Below are positions 12,011-26,244 of a DNA stretch of 64,000 nt, piece by piece. Under the pieces are notes generated by a model. It searched no databases. It was not told where the DNA came from and was given only the letters and a program-made list of their open reading frames with translations. The DNA is taken from the NCBI RefSeq assembly GCF_032854445.1, contig NC_088297.1, forward strand, positions 5,703,991-5,767,990, given 5' to 3'. The position numbers were made by a program, and so were the translations under genes. Origin of the DNA: Liolophura sinensis (lineage: Eukaryota; Mollusca; Polyplacophora; Chitonida; Chitonidae). Every line of letters begins with the position of its first letter. The stretch's first letter is position 1.

Positions 12011-12964
12011 ATGCATATGAAAATGAAGTACAACTCCATGTATACATGGTGCGAATAACCAACCAAATAAGAGGTCGCATTCACCAATAATATCACATAA
12101 ACTTAGCAATGCTACCTGCACAAGACGTGAATACAAAACTTCAACTCAACCCATAAAGTACTGAAGTCATGAATTTTGTAATTTACAGTAATTAAATAAT
12201 TGACATGCACACAACAGATCAATGATGAACCATTCCCCATCACCCCTTGTATCACTGTGCTCTACATGTGTGTAAAACTTGAGCTCTGTACAACCACTGC
12301 TGAAACAAGGCCACACCAACGTAAATTGTTGTTTTACTGGTAGATTACAGCCTTTTCCAATGTTCGAGGACAGTATAAAAATTTGTTGCAAATGTGGCTT
12401 TACCAAGCAATTTCTTCCTGTTAAGGACATATTTACCACGCACTGCTTTCAGTGCATGTGCCTTTGTCTGCACACCACTGCCACCATTAGACGAGTCTGA
12501 CCTTTGGAGCCTGTGTGACATACGTAGGCTTAATCTCACAACTAAATGTCCTTGCAGAGAGCTATAATCAGCCTTTGTTAATAAAATTGTTTCAGATGTA
12601 AGTTAGAATTATGCTGTTAATGCTACACATAAAGAGGGTACATCTGTATCAAGTCTTATCTGAAAAAAAAAGGTAGAAACTTCCTGTCTCATCACAAATG
12701 GCCCCTGTGACCTGGGCGTTGTTCAAGATTTCTGTACAAAATTTGCCAGTGGTGGCAGTGATGTAAAGGGACTAGAGAGCGATGCAAGCAGTGCAAGTGC
12801 AGTAAGAATATGCAAATTTACATGATCGAAAATCTTGAAAAACAAGAATATCACACGAATATGATTAGATATAAAAAGTGGATTTTCTGTTTTTATGGGT
12901 TTTTTTTTTTCATTATTATCTTTTTGTTGTGTTTTTTTTTCTCAGTATTTATTTCATGGGTGTT

Positions 12965-15900
12965 TACACCATCCTTCAAGAATCCTGATGTCATTGTACA
13001 AAACCTGCAGTGTAAAATTTCCAGCCAAGCTAATAGCTGGACCACAAGTCTGTTTTATTTCATGGGTCCTGATGTTATTGTACAAAGCCTACAGGTGTTA
13101 ACTTTGAAGCCAAGCTAATAGCTGGACCACAAGTCTGTTTTATTTCATGGGTCCTGATGTTATTGTACAAAGCCTGCAGGTGTTAACTTTGAAGCCAAGC
13201 TAATAGCTAGACCACAAGTCTGTTTTATTTCATGGGTCCTGATGTTATTGTACAAAGCCTGCAGTGTTAACTTTGAAGTCAAGCTAATAGCTGGACCATA
13301 AGTCTGTTTTATTTCATGGGTCCTGATGTTATTGTACAAAGCCTGCAGTGTTAAGTTTCAAGACAAGCTAATAGCTGGACCACAAGTCTGTTTTATTTCA
13401 TGGGTCCTGATGTTATTGTACAAAGCCTGCAGTGTTAACTTTCAAGCCAAGCTAATAGCTGCACCACAAGTCCGTTTTATTTCATAGGTCCTGATGTTAT
13501 TGTACAAAGCCTGCAGGTGTTAACTTTGAAGCCAAGCTAATAGCTGGACCACAAGTCTGTTTTATTTCATGGGTCCTGATGTTATTGTACAAAGCCTGCA
13601 GTGTTAACTTTGAAGCCAAGCTCATAGCTGGACCATAAGTCTGTTTTATTTCATGGGTCCTGATGTTATTGTACAAAGCCTGCAATGTTAAGTTTCAAGA
13701 CAAGCTAATAGCTGGACCACAAGTCTGTTTTATTTCATGGGTCCTGATGTTATTGTACAAAGCCTGCAGGTGTTAACTTTGAAGCCAAGCTAATAGCTGG
13801 ACCACAAGTCTGTTTTATTTCATGGGTCCTGATGTTATTGTACAAAGCCTACAGGTGTTAACTTTCAAGCCAAGCTAATAGCTAGACCACAAGTCTGTTT
13901 TATTTCATGGGTCCTGATGTTATTGTACAAAGCCTGCAGGTGTTAACTTTCAAGCCAAGCTAATAGCTGGACCACAAGTCTGTTTTATTTCATGGGTCCT
14001 GATGTTATTGTACAAAGCCTACAGGTGTTAACTTTGAAGTCAAGCTAATAGCTGGACCACAAGTCTGTTTTATTTCATGGGTCCTGATGTTATTGTACAA
14101 AGCCTGCAGGTGTTAACTTTGAAGCCAAGCTAATAGCTAGACCACAAGTCTGTTTTATTTCATGGGTCCTGATGTTATTGTACAAAGCCTGCAGTGTTAA
14201 CTTCCAAGCCAAGCTAATAGCTGGACCATAAGTCTGTTTTATTTCATGGGCCCTGATGTTATTGTACAAAGCCTGCAGGTGTTAACTTTCAAGCCAAGCT
14301 AATAGCTGGACCACAAGTCTGTTTTATTTCATGGGTCCTGATGTTATTGTACAAAGCCTGCAGTGTTAACTTTGAAGCCAAGCTAATAGCTGGACCATAA
14401 GTCTGTTTTATTTCATGGGTCCTGATGTTATTGTACAAAGCCTGCAATGTTAAGTTTCAAGACAAGCTAATAGCTGGACCACAAGTCTGTTTTATTTCAT
14501 GGGTCCTGATGTTATTGTACAAAGCCTGCAGGTGTTAACTTTGAAGCCAAGCTAATAGCTGGACCACAAGTCTGTTTTATTTCATGGGTCCTGATGTTAT
14601 TGTACAAAGCCTACAGGTGTTAACTTTGAAGCCAAGCTAATAGCTAGACCACAAGTCTGTTTTATTTCATGGGTCCTGATGTTATTGTACAAAGCCTGCA
14701 GGTGTTAACTTTCAAGCCAAGCTAATAGCTGGACCACAAGTCTGTTTTATTTCATGGGTCCTGATGTTATTGTACAAAGCCTACAGGTGTTAACTTTCAA
14801 GCCAAGCTAATAGCTGGACCACAAGTCTGTTTTATTTCATGGGTCCTGATGTTATTGTACAAAGCCTGCAGTGTTAACTTCCAAGCCAAGCTAATAGCTG
14901 GACCACAAGTCTGTTTTATTTCATGGGTCCTGATGTTACTGTACAAAGCCTGCAGTGTTAACTTCCAAGCCAAGCTAATAGCTGGACCATAAGTCTGTTT
15001 TATTTCATGGGTCCTGATGTTATTGTACAAAGCCTGCAGTGTTAACTTTCAAGCCAAGCTAATAGCTGGACCACAAGTCTGTTTTATTTCATGGGTCCTG
15101 ATGTTATTGTACAAAGCCTGCAGTGTTAACTTTCAAGCCAAGCTAATAGCTGGACCACAAGTCTGTTTTATTTCATGGGTCCTGATGTTATTGTACAAAG
15201 CCTGCAGTGTTAAGTTTCAAGCCAAGCTAATAGCTGGACCACAAGTCTGTTTTATTTCATGGGTCCTGATGTTACTGTACAAAGCCTGCAGTGTTAACTT
15301 TCAAGCCAAGCTAATAGCTGGACCACAAGTCTGTTTTATTTCATGGGTCTGATGTTACTGTACAAAGCCTGCAGTGTTAACTTCCAAGACAAGCTAATAG
15401 CTGGACCACAAGTCTGTTTTATTTCATGGGTCCTGATGTTACTGTACAAAGCCTGCAGTGTTAACTTTCAAGCCAAGCTAATAGCTGGACCACAAGTCTG
15501 TTTTATTTCATGGGTCCTGATGTTACTGTACAAAGCCTGCAGTGTTAACTTCCAAGACAAGCTAATAGCTGGACCACAAGTCTGTTTTATTTCATGGGTC
15601 CTGATGTTATTGTAAACAGTCTGCAGAGTTAACTTCCAAGCCAAGCTAATAGCTGGACCACAAGTCTGTTTTATTTCATGGGCCCTGATGTTATTGTACA
15701 AAGCCTGCAGTGTTAAGTTTCAAGCCAAGCTAATAGCTGGACCACAAGTCTGTTTTATTTCATGGGTCCTGATGTTACTGTACAAAGCCTGCAGTGTTAA
15801 CTTTCAAGCCAAGCTAATAGCTGGACCACAAGTCTGTTTTATTTCATGGGTCCTGATGTTACTGTACAAAGCCTGCAGTGTTAACTTCCAAGCCAAGCTA

Positions 15901-16187
15901 ATAGCTGGACCACAAGTCTGTTTTATTTCATGGGTCCTGATGTTATTGTACAAAGCCTGCAGTGTTAACTTTCAAGCCAAGCTAATAGCTGGACCACAAG
16001 TCTGTTTTATTTCATGGGTCCTGATGTTATTGTACAAAGCCTGCAGTGTTAAGTTTCAAGACAAGCTAATAGCTGGACCACAAGTCTGTTTTATTTCACG
16101 GGTCCTGATGTTACTGTACAAAGCCTGCAGAGTTAACTTCCAAGCCAAGCTAATAGCTGGACCACAAGTCTGTTTTATTTCGGATTC
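12965..16187. repeat. 84-bp minisatellite (RIM intron 1)
   Basis: About 38 copies. Landmarks are CCTGATGTTATTGTACAAAG, CAAGCCAAGCTAATAGCTGG and CAAGTCTGTTTTATTTCATG. The left half is rich in 85-bp variants (CAGGTGTTAAC); the right half is almost all 84 bp, which gives an open frame of 28 residues per unit. Confidence 0.95.
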
Positions 16188-16189
16188 AT

Positions 16190-17038
16190 ACCATCTTGTG
16201 TTCATGTACATGAACACAAGAGTTCACGACAATAGCTCTACTTGGCAGTTAGTTGGCTAAATGATGCCATGCACGAAGCATTTCCTGCAAAATACTGAAA
16301 ACAGCCCACATTACCTCCACAGAGTTTAGCATGTTTTAATAATTTCCTTTTCCAGCACGAGTTGCTGCAGTAATTCATGTAAAACAAGTTATTAATATAA
16401 AATGCAGCACACAAAACACGCTGCCCCAGAGCGTTACGTTCGAACTGGCATGGGGCATGTGGCCTACAAAATCGCCACTCAAGCATTAATAGCATGTTAA
16501 CGACATTCCACATCAAATCTATCGTTTACAAGCAAACGGATGAACTAACGGCTGTTAAGATGGTATTGGAAATTTCTGAATTAATCCTGCATGCATAAAT
16601 TCATATTTCCACCACAGTCCTCTGCGGGACTATATCCAAAACTTTTGCATTAAAACAAAAACTGACAAAAAGCTTGATGACTGGATCGATGGCAAGACTG
16701 TTCGTGCCCTCATGTGAAATTACAGGCCAAGGAAGCTGATTTCACCAAGCCATTAAAACCTCTTCACAATGTTGAGTTCTGGGTACTGAAAGTTGAAATA
16801 TGGACACCTTTGTCTTAAGATTAAACTGATGAGGTGGACACAAGTGGACTTTCTAAAGCCCAAAAATCACCTTTAATATCATATTTCAAATTTTGACTTA
16901 AGTTAGAAATACCTTTGGGGAATCAGTCCCAGATGTGTACTTTGGTTCAGTGTAAAAGTGGCAAATCTAACTTCCGTGTACACAGTTCACTGTGGCACAT
17001 TTGCTGTCAGTATCAGAGCAGAACTTGCGACTCCACAT
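16190..17038. other. Unique DNA inside RIM intron 1
   Basis: Spacer between the 84-bp and 27-bp arrays. No gene or repeat recognised. Confidence 0.6.
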
Positions 17039-17039
17039 T

Positions 17040-18195
17040 CAATGCAACATGTAGCTTCAATACTCAGTGCAGCACATGTGGTTTCAATACTCAGTGCAGC
17101 TTATGTGACTTTAATATTCAGTGCAGCACATGTGGCTTCAATACTCAGTGCAGCACATGTGGCTTCAATATTCAGTGCAGCACATGTGGCTTCAATATTC
17201 AGTGCAGCACATGTGGCTTCAATATTCAGTGTAGCACAAGTGGCTTCAATATTCAGTGCAGCGCATGTGGCTTCAATATTCAGTGCAGCGCATGTGGCTT
17301 CAATATTCAGTGCAGCACATGTGGCTTCAATAATAAGTGCAGTGCATGTAGCTTCAATATTCAGTGTAGCACATATGGCTTCAATATTCAGTGCAGCACA
17401 TGTGGCTTCAATATTGAGTGCAGCACATGTGGCTTCAATATTCAGTGCAGCACATGTGACTTCAATATTCAGTGCAGCACATGTGGCTTCAATACTCAGT
17501 GCAGCACATGTGACTTCAACATTCAGTGACTAGAATACTCGGTGTATCACATGTGACTTCAATATTCAGTGCAGCACATGTGACTTCAACATTCAGTGGC
17601 TTCAATATTCAGTGCAGCACGTGTGGCTTCAATATTCAGTGCAGCACATGTGACTTCAACATTCAGTGGCTACAATACTCAGTGTAGCACATGTGAATTC
17701 AATATTCAGTGCAGCACATGTGACTTCAACATTCAGTGACTAGAATACTCAGTATACCACATGTGACTTCAATATTCAGTGCAGCACGTGACTTCAATAT
17801 TCAGTGGCTAGAATACTCAGTGTAGCACATGTGACTTCAATATTCAATGCAGCACATGTGACTTGAGAACTCAGTGTAGCACATGTGACTTCAATATTCA
17901 ATGCAGCACATGTGACTTGAGAACTCAGTGCAGCACATGTGACTTCAATACTCAGTATACCACATGTGACTTCAATATTCAGTGCAGCACGTGACTTCAA
18001 TATTCAGTGGCTAGAATATTCAGAGTAGCACATGTGACTTCAATATTCAGTGCAGCACATGTGACTTCAATATTCAGCGCAGCGCATGTGACTTCAATAT
18101 TCAGTGTAGCACATGTGACTTCAATATTCTGTGGCTAGAATACTCAGTGTAGCACATGTGACTTCAATATTGAGTGCAGCACATGACTTTAATGT
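17040..18195. repeat. 27-bp minisatellite (RIM intron 1)
   Basis: About 42 units of the type TTCAATATTCAGTGCAGCAC plus ATGTGGC/ATGTGAC. Variants with GCTAGAATACTCAGT dominate the right half. Confidence 0.95.
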
Positions 18196-19765
18196 TCTGT
18201 ATAGCACAAGACTTCCAAACTGTGAGAAATGTCAGTCGACTGTTTTGAAGAAGGCAAACCCCGCGGACTCCAAAATACACATTTTTGAATGAGACTCCTT
18301 GGGCCAATGAAATTAGGGATCAAAGTTCTATCGTTTTTAAGTAACATCACATGGACAGCAAGCCAAAACATTTAAAAAGCGATTTCCGAGCTAAAAAACT
18401 TTACATTGGGCGCTGAAGAAGCAGAAGTTCAATTTATTTCATCAGATGCATTTTCTAGGTGACAAGGCGTTTGCGCTGTTCATAACAGACTACTCCCGTT
18501 GTTGTTGCACCCCATGGATATGCGGAAGGTGATGTTGCCATGCCGATTGCATAACATATGTAGGGTGTACATATGGGTGATACCCCAGTATTCAAACATA
18601 ATGGTTATCCAAGAGCAACAGTGTGTATTTAAACGTCAGCTGGGAAGTGATTTTGATCAGACTGGCTTGGTTTTGGCCAGCACTTCGCACTCCTCTAAGA
18701 GTATGCACTTGCTGACCCAGCAGGTCTGTGCTTGTTTTAGATCAAGCTCACATACTGAGGCAGGCAGTCCTAGACTATCCACAGAGTTTGTACTGATGCT
18801 CCTGTTTATGAATGAGAATATAATACAGACAAAAGCAGGTATATTTATAGTGTTCTGTTTGACACTTCACATGACATGCCTACAGCCTCTTTCAGTTCTA
18901 TTCTTAGAAAAAGTAGTCTTATGTGGGCGTGGCTTCATTGGAGTATAAAACGCAAAAAACTGACAATCAGACTGTGCCTTACCAACGTTAATGTCAGGAA
19001 AAAATGAAATTATTCAAGTATAAATATGAACCCAGAATTGGAGGTTAACATTACAACTAAATGTGAACCTGGAACTGGGAAGCAACTTCACTGATATGTG
19101 GGATGGCTGTTTCACGTGAACCATGGCCGTTTCACTTGACCCATGCCTGTTAGGCGTAAGTTGAAGTGACAGACACAACCAACAGACTGATCCTTAGGCT
19201 ATATAGGTTGCTTCAGGCATGTAAGACGGGTGAACTGTCTCAGTACTGAATAGTGATGTGTACACATAGGACACCCTGGGAAAAGGTAACACTAGGGAAT
19301 GAATTTATTCCCATGTACATGTAGCACTTATTAGGCTTGGGTTTCGTTCCACGATGGGCTGTCAAGGGGAGAGGAGATATGAATAAATCATAGATTAGCT
19401 TCCAACAGGCCAGCAGATGACTGGGCTGCATAAATGCATACATCTGCACTATGACAGCACATGAGGCAATGCTTGTTGTACGGCGGGCCAAAAGGGTCAG
19501 ACACGCAGTAAATGCTGGTCAGTTCTAAATCAGTTGTTACATATTCATTGTACATTAACATAAAGTGTAAACGATACACTTATATAAAGGTAAAGACAAA
19601 TCTTTTACCTGTACGGTTGTGCATGTATGTGATCAATAGGGTACAACTGATGTGCCAAATGTTGTCATACACTCCAAGTGTTACCTATATAGTTGTGCAT
19701 TTACCTGATAAATAGGGTACAATTGATGTGCCAAGTGTTGTCATACACTCCAAGTGCTATGTGCA
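18196..19765. other. Unique DNA inside RIM intron 1
   Basis: It contains a 149-codon plus-strand ORF (18499-18948) without recognisable domains and a short duplicated phrase (GGGTACAACTGATGTGCCAA near 19640, again near 19715). No supported gene. Confidence 0.55.
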
Positions 19766-19769
19766 GGCA

Positions 19770-20902
19770 GGACTGGTGTGTATGTAGAACAGGACTGAAA
19801 TGTGTGTGTGAAAAACAGGGCTGGTGTGTGTATGTGTGTGAAGAACAGGACTGGTGTGTGTGTGAAGAACAGGGCTGGTGTGTGTGTGTAGACAAGGACT
19901 GGTGTATATGTCGAACAGGACTGGTGTGTATGTAGAACAGGACTGGTGTGTGTACAGACCAGGACTGGCATGTTTGAAGAACAGGACTGGTGTGTGTGTG
20001 TGTGTGTGTGAAGAACAGGGTTGGTGTGTGTGTGTGAAGAACAGGGCTGGTGTGTGAAGAACAGGACTGATGTGTGAAGAACAGGGCTGATGTGTGAAGA
20101 ACAGGGCTGGTGTGTGTGTGTGAAGAACAGGACTGGTGTGTGTGTGTGTGAAGAACAGGGTTGGTGTGTGTGTGTGAAGAACAGGGCTGGTGGTGTGAAG
20201 AACAGGACTGATGTGTGAAGAACAGGGCTGATGTGTGAAGAACAGGGCTGGTGTGTGTGTGTGAAGAACAGACTGGTGTGTGTGTGTGTGAAGAACAGGA
20301 CTGATGTGTGAAGAACAGGGCTGGTGTGTGAAGAACAAGGGCTGGTGTGTGTGGTGTGAAGAACAGGGCTGGTGTGTGTGTGTGTGTGTGGAAGAACAGG
20401 ACTGATGTGTGAAGAACAGGACTGATGTGTGAAGAACAGGGCTGGTGTGTGTGTGTGAAGAACAGGACTGTGTGTTGTAGACCAGGACTGGTGTGTTTGA
20501 GAACAGGACTGGTGTGTGTGTGTGTACACCAGCACAGAGGTGTGTGAAGAACAGGGCTGGTGTGTGCGTGTGTGAAGAACAGGACTGGTGTGTGTGTGGG
20601 AAGAACAGGACTGGTGTGTGTGTGTGAAGAATAGGACAGATATGTGGGAAGAACAGGGCTGGTGTGTGTGTGTGTGTGTGTGTGTGTGAAGAACAGGGCT
20701 GGTGTGTGTGTGTGAATAACAAGACAGAGGTGTGGGAAGAACAGGGCTGATGTGTCTGTGTGTGAAGAAGAGGACTGGTGTGTGTGTGTGTGAAGAACAG
20801 GACAGAGGTGTGGGAAGAACAGGGCTGGTGTGTGTGCGTGAAGAACAGGACTGGTGTGTGTGTGTGTGAAGAACAGGGCAGAGGTGTGGGAAGAACAGGG
20901 CT

Positions 20903-20967
<65 letters not shown>

Positions 20968-22305
20968 TGTGAGAAAATCAGGGACAGGTGTGTGTGTGTG
21001 TGAAGAACAGGGCTGGTGTGTGTGTGTGTGTGTGAAGAACAGGACTGGTGTGTGTGCGTGAAGAACAGGACTGATGTGTGTGTCAACCAGGATTGGTGTG
21101 TGTATGCAGAACAGGACTGGTGTGTGTGTAGACTAGGGCTGGTGTGTGTAGAAACTAGAGCTGGTGTGTGTAGAGACTAGGACTGGTGTGGTGTGTCTAG
21201 AACAGGACTGGTGTGTATGTAGACTAGGGCTGGAGTGTGTAGAGACTAGAGCTGGTGTGTGTAGAGACTAGGACTGGTGTCTGCAGAGGCCAGGACTGGT
21301 GTCTGTAGAGGCCAGGACTGGTGTGTGTAGTGACTAGGACTGTTGTGTGTATAGACCAGGACTGGGGTGTGTGCAGAACAGGACTGGTATGTATGTAGGC
21401 CAGGACTGGTGTGTGGTAGAAACTAGGACTGGTGTGTGTGTGTGAAGAACAGGACTGGTTTGTATGTGTGTATACCAGGACTGGTGTGAGTGTGTAGACC
21501 AGGACTGGTGTATATGTCGAACAGGACTCGTGCGTATGTAGACTAGAACTGGGGTGTATGTAGACTAGGACTGGTGTGTGTATAGACTAGGGCTGGTGTG
21601 TATGTAGACTAGGGCTGGTGTGTGTGTAGAGACCAGGACTGGTGTGTGTAGAGACCAGGACTGGTGTGTGTGTAGATCAGGACTGGTGTATATGTCAAAC
21701 AGGACTGGTGTGTGCACCGACCAGGACTGGCATTTATGTAGACTAGGACTTGTGTGTATGTAAAGCAGGACTAGTGTGTGTGTAGAGACTAGGACTGGTG
21801 TGTGTGTAGACCAGGACTGGTGTGTGTGTGTGTAGACCAGGACTGGTGTGTGTGTGTGTGTGTGTAGACTAGGACTGGTGTGTCTGTAGACCAGGACTGG
21901 TGTGTGTAAAGCAGGACTGGTGTGTGTAGACCAGGACTGGTGTGTGTGTGTAGACCAGGACTGGTGTGTGTAAAGCAGGACTGGTGTGTGTGTAGACCAG
22001 GACTGGTGTGTGTGTAGACCAGGACTGGTGTGTGTGTAGAGACCAGGACTGGTGTGTATATAGACTAGGACTGGTGTGTATGTAGACCAGGACTGGTGTG
22101 TGTGTGTAGACCAGGACTGGTGTGTGTGTAGACCAGGACTGGTGAGTGTGTAGAGACCAGGACTGGTGTGTATATAGACTAGGACTGGTGTGTATGTAGA
22201 CCAGGACTGGTGTGTACAGACCAGGACTGGTGTGTGTACAGACCAGGACTGGTGTGTGTACAGACTAGGACTGGTGTGTGTACAGACCAGGACTGGTGTG
22301 TGTGT
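19770..22305. repeat. GT-rich minisatellite with embedded (TG)n (RIM intron 1)
   Basis: Units combine AACAGGACTGGTGTGTG with variable TG runs (left) or GTAGACCAGGACTGGTGTG (right). The longest (TG)n is about 20903-20960. It shows stepwise change from GAAGAACAGG-type to TAGACCAGG-type units near 21.1 kb. Confidence 0.95.
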
Positions 22306-22319
22306 AATTAGTGGCATAG

Positions 22320-23550
22320 AAAACCCACAAGAGAATCAAATGTATAATCACTCATATATCTGCATTTTGTCGGTGATTTGGGCCGTGTCTGCTGGGAAGG
22401 GATGAATGGAGCTCTGGCAGCTAGCTGGCAAAGTGATCGCCCGGTTTTATTGATGGAATCAGACGGTAGTCTTTGCAATGTTCGCTGTACAGACATCATT
22501 ATACAGCCACCATTTCTCACGCCACCACTTGTGAAAACTTGAGACGGCCATTTATGTACATACATTCATACGTGTGTGTTTGTACATGGGTAATAATGAA
22601 TCCTGTCGAGAGTTGAACCTTCTGACCTCACACACAGAATATTCAGCAATAGGCATCACCAGAGCACAACTCGAACCACCGTAACAGTGTGCAGTCCTAC
22701 CCTTATGTTTTCATTACAAAAGGTCGCATTGAAATTATGGTTCTAAATTCTTTGCAACTTTTCCTTGCAAACGGTTGCATTTCTTTTTGCAACCCTGTAA
22801 ATGCAAATCACTTGGCCATGCCATGACTTAAACTTATGTGGATACATACATGTGGATGTTAGTTTCTTTGCTAACGTTGCAAATCAAGAAAATCAAACCA
22901 ATCAAATCAAGGATCACTTTGTTGCCAAGGATACCTTATGCATGTCTATCAGATACCTTGTTTTTATTTTTGAAAAAGCTGCATCATGAGACAATAATTT
23001 TGTTGCATATACACTTTTCCTTCTAAAAGGTCATTATGGGAGACTTTGTGCTGCATTGCCACGTGTCGAATTTGCGCAATTTAAATGGAGTAACTTTAGA
23101 GGATGTAACAAACATGCTATCAGGGCCACACCTAGAGCCATTTTAGTTCGGGAAACCGTTTGGGTGCCCAAACTGCTGGGTAAATATGATGGTTTACAGA
23201 TAAAAGGCTAAATTTTCCAACAAAATTCTTTGTAAGAAGCTCCCAGAAAGCATCATTTTTTTTTTTCTATTTGATAAAATTTTAAAATATACACGTTGTC
23301 ACAATGTCATCTTTAAAGTTTGGCGTCAGAACCTTCACAATTTTTCCAGATATGGCAATTGCAATGGCCATCGTTTCATGTTATATGTATTTCAAATTTG
23401 ATATATCGTCAGAACTGATTCAGCAGGAATCGCGCTAGTTGCTTGTAGATTTATTAAAAGCATTTCAACATGGCTAATGCCTGTTTCCCACAGCGCAAGG
23501 TTCGTAAAAATACAACTTTCCATCAAAACAGAAGACTTCAATGCCATTCT
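22320..23550. other. Unique DNA inside RIM intron 1
   Basis: Nothing recognisable beyond AT-rich sequence. Confidence 0.6.
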
Positions 23551-23554
23551 GCAA

Positions 23555-24020
23555 CACTGTTCTCAGCAACTCCACTTAACAACCACTGTTCTCAGCAACT
23601 CCACTGAACAACCACTGTTCTCAGTAACTCCACTGAACAACCACTGACCTCTGCAACTCCACTTAACCACTGTTCTCAGCAACTCCACTGAACAACCACT
23701 GTTCTCAGCAACTCGACTGAACAACCACTGTTCTCAGCAACTCCACTAAACAACCACTGTTCTCAGTAACTCCACTGAACAACCACTGTTCTCAGCAACT
23801 CCACTGAGCAACCACTGGTCTCAGCAACTCCACTGAACAACCACTGTTCTCTGCAACTCCACTGAACAACCACTGGTCTCAGCAACTCCACTGAACAATC
23901 ACTGTTCTCTGCAACTCCACTGAACAACCACTGTTCTCTGCAACTCCACTAAAAAACCACTGTTCTCTGCACCCCCACTAAAAAACCACTGTTCTCAGCA
24001 ACTCCACCAAACAACGCAAT
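23555..24020. repeat. 29-bp minisatellite (RIM intron 1)
   Basis: About 16 copies containing CAACTCCACTGAACAACCAC with TTCTCAG or TTCTCTG. Confidence 0.95.
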
Positions 24021-24351
24021 CACTTTGGACAAAAATGCAGAAATTCAATTCTCATCAGACTCTTGTAAACAAAAACTACTATAATCCACACAGACTGCAG
24101 TAAAGTCACTGAAATACTTTTGAGAAGGACCAAACTTCTTGAATTTTCAAATCATAATTACCATGCTCCCTTGGGACAAGTGGGCAGCATTAAAGCTATT
24201 AACATGGAATGCACAGGATCTGTTTGTGCCTTTTTGGGGCACTTGATTTGGAATATATTCCAGTGGATTCCTACATGTTGCGCTGAGGAAATCTTCAGGA
24301 ATTCATTTACATTTTGGAGAAAAAAGGACAAAACTGAAGGCCCCAGAAACA

Positions 24352-24535
24352 ATTTCTCAACAAAAGGACCACCTACATGTACCACCTACTGTGGAAGTAC
24401 ATGTGCCACAGATTTCTCAACAAAAGGACCACCTACATGTACCACCTACTGGGGTAGTACATGTGCCACAGATTTCTCAACAAAAGGACCACCTACATGT
24501 ACCACCTACTGGGGTAGTACATGTGCCAGGGTGCA
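24352..24535. repeat. 60-bp tandem triplication
   Basis: Three nearly identical copies containing GATTTCTCAACAAAAGGACC and ACCTACATGTACCACCTACT. They keep a plus-strand frame open, but no gene is recognised. Confidence 0.92.
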
Positions 24536-25725
24536 AAACAGAGTCAGCACTAAAAAGAGTATGTTGGCATATTTAACATTTCCTAATTTATTTTTGCATT
24601 GTTCAAGTTTAACACTGTATTACCAAAGGCCACATAAAAAAAATTACACATTGCCCATCAACCTCATGAAAAATCAGGCATCTCTCCTCAATCACTGGTA
24701 TACACAGCTGCATCCAATTTGTCATGCTACTGTAACATTCAAATATGGCCAAATTTTAACTTGCCCCCTTTCAATGTTACCCACCACAGCGCACATTTTA
24801 CTCATCACAACTAAAGAATAAACATCTGGGGCAATGGATAAAGTTCAGACAGATGGTTAATACGGGGGAAACAAAACAACACTTTTAATCAGGCTATGCA
24901 CTGTTTAACTGATGTGATTGTTTATTACAAGTGATGAAACCAAAGCCTTCTGAGTAATTTTAGACCAACGATGTTTTCTACCCAATTCTGTTTATTAAAG
25001 CCATGTTGCTGGAGTATGACCATTTACCAATTATCACACTGTTGGCACTGATCTGGTTTTACTCTCTATGCTGTAGTTTTTGCATTAAAGATTGTATGTC
25101 ATTCAGACTGATGATAGTTCAAGTAGTCCCATAAAATATAGGATCTTAATGGGAGAATTCTATCTACAGTAAAGTGTTTATTCAAGCATATTCTGAAGGC
25201 ATGATTCTGTGTAGACCGATAAAATTCTACTTTTTGTGAAGCCTTGGAATTGGTGAACTCAACCAATGTAGATTCATCCCCAAAATCAAATTAAAAATGT
25301 ACATAAATTGCATTGGAAATTGTTCATTCATATGCGAAAAGGTTAAGGAATTAGGATAGGTTATCTTAGCCACTGGCTTGAGAGCTGTCTTACAATCCAC
25401 ATTATCTCAGTGCTGTGAAGCATAAGTCTGCAGAATCTGTTAGATTTGGCAAAAACTCAAAAGCACTGATTGTTTGTTTTCCCAGGGTTTCAACATTTTT
25501 TCAGTCATTTCCTGATGACATGATCCATCTCGTTCAGGCAGACCGTGCCAAATGTTGACGGATTTTTTGTGCTGCCACACTGAAATACTATGTCTGAAAC
25601 ACCAGACATAAGACCCCACCCACCAGATATGAACAGTGCACTTCCCAGGGCATTGATACACAGTAGGTGAACTTGATTATGACTACCATACCCAGCAGCA
25701 ACATACACGCAAACACACAGACACA

Positions 25726-25990
25726 GGCCCTCCAAGGTGGTGCCAGCGCGTCACAATGCCCCTGAGCCTCTCACCAATGCAGTCACTGTGAGTTCAAGTC
25801 CAGCGCTTGCTGGTTTCCTCTCCAGCTGTACGTGGGAAGGTCTTCCAGCAACCTGCAGATGGTCGTGGGTTAACCCCAGGCTCTGCCTGCTTTCCTCCCA
25901 CCATAATGCTGACCATAATAATGTAACCATAACATCCATCATCATAGTGAAACATTCTTGAGTACAGCATAAAGCATCAATCAAATAAAT
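25726..25990 (+). mobile_element. tRNA-derived SINE, near full length (RIM intron 1)
   Basis: The head (GGCCCTCCAAGGTGG) has a damaged A box. The B box is GTGAGTTCAAGTCC, the body contains GCAACCTGCAGATGGTCGTG, and the tail ends ATCAATCAAATAAATT. A small insertion lies near 25910-25945. Confidence 0.85.
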
Positions 25991-26244
25991 TACACACTCA
26001 CACACACAAATATACAGGTATACATGCATGGTGTCAAAATGTTACATATTTGGAGATCTTCAGAGTGTTGACCTTGACAACAACTGAGATGATCCAATAC
26101 GATCTAAAAGCGTGAAATATATCAGATTCGATTTATATCATAGAACCCAGTTATATACAGGGACCTTTCTATGACTAAATCAGCAACAGTTCAAGCTGGG
26201 ACCTTCTGCACTGTTCTGCTACAGGTCACTGAATGGGAATACCA

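Noticed and set aside
15017-16260. Repeat protein with VLMLLYKACSVNFQAKLIAG units
   Set aside because: 84 bp is divisible by three, so uniform copies stay open; the frame is lost in the left half of the same array and it lies in an intron.
16915-17533. Cys-rich repeat ORF (CSTCGFNIQ)
   Set aside because: Minisatellite reading (27 bp); a second plus-strand frame is open over the same bases.
18499-18948. 149-codon plus-strand ORF
   Set aside because: No domain, located in RIM intron 1, and codon content unremarkable.
19701-21086. 461-codon His/Thr/Ser-rich minus-strand ORF
   Set aside because: Translation of GT-rich tandem repeats; neighbouring frames are equally open.
24120-24821. 233-codon plus-strand ORF
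   Set aside because: Antisense inside RIM intron 1, kept open partly by the 60-bp triplication; it does not begin with a convincing start and shows no domain.
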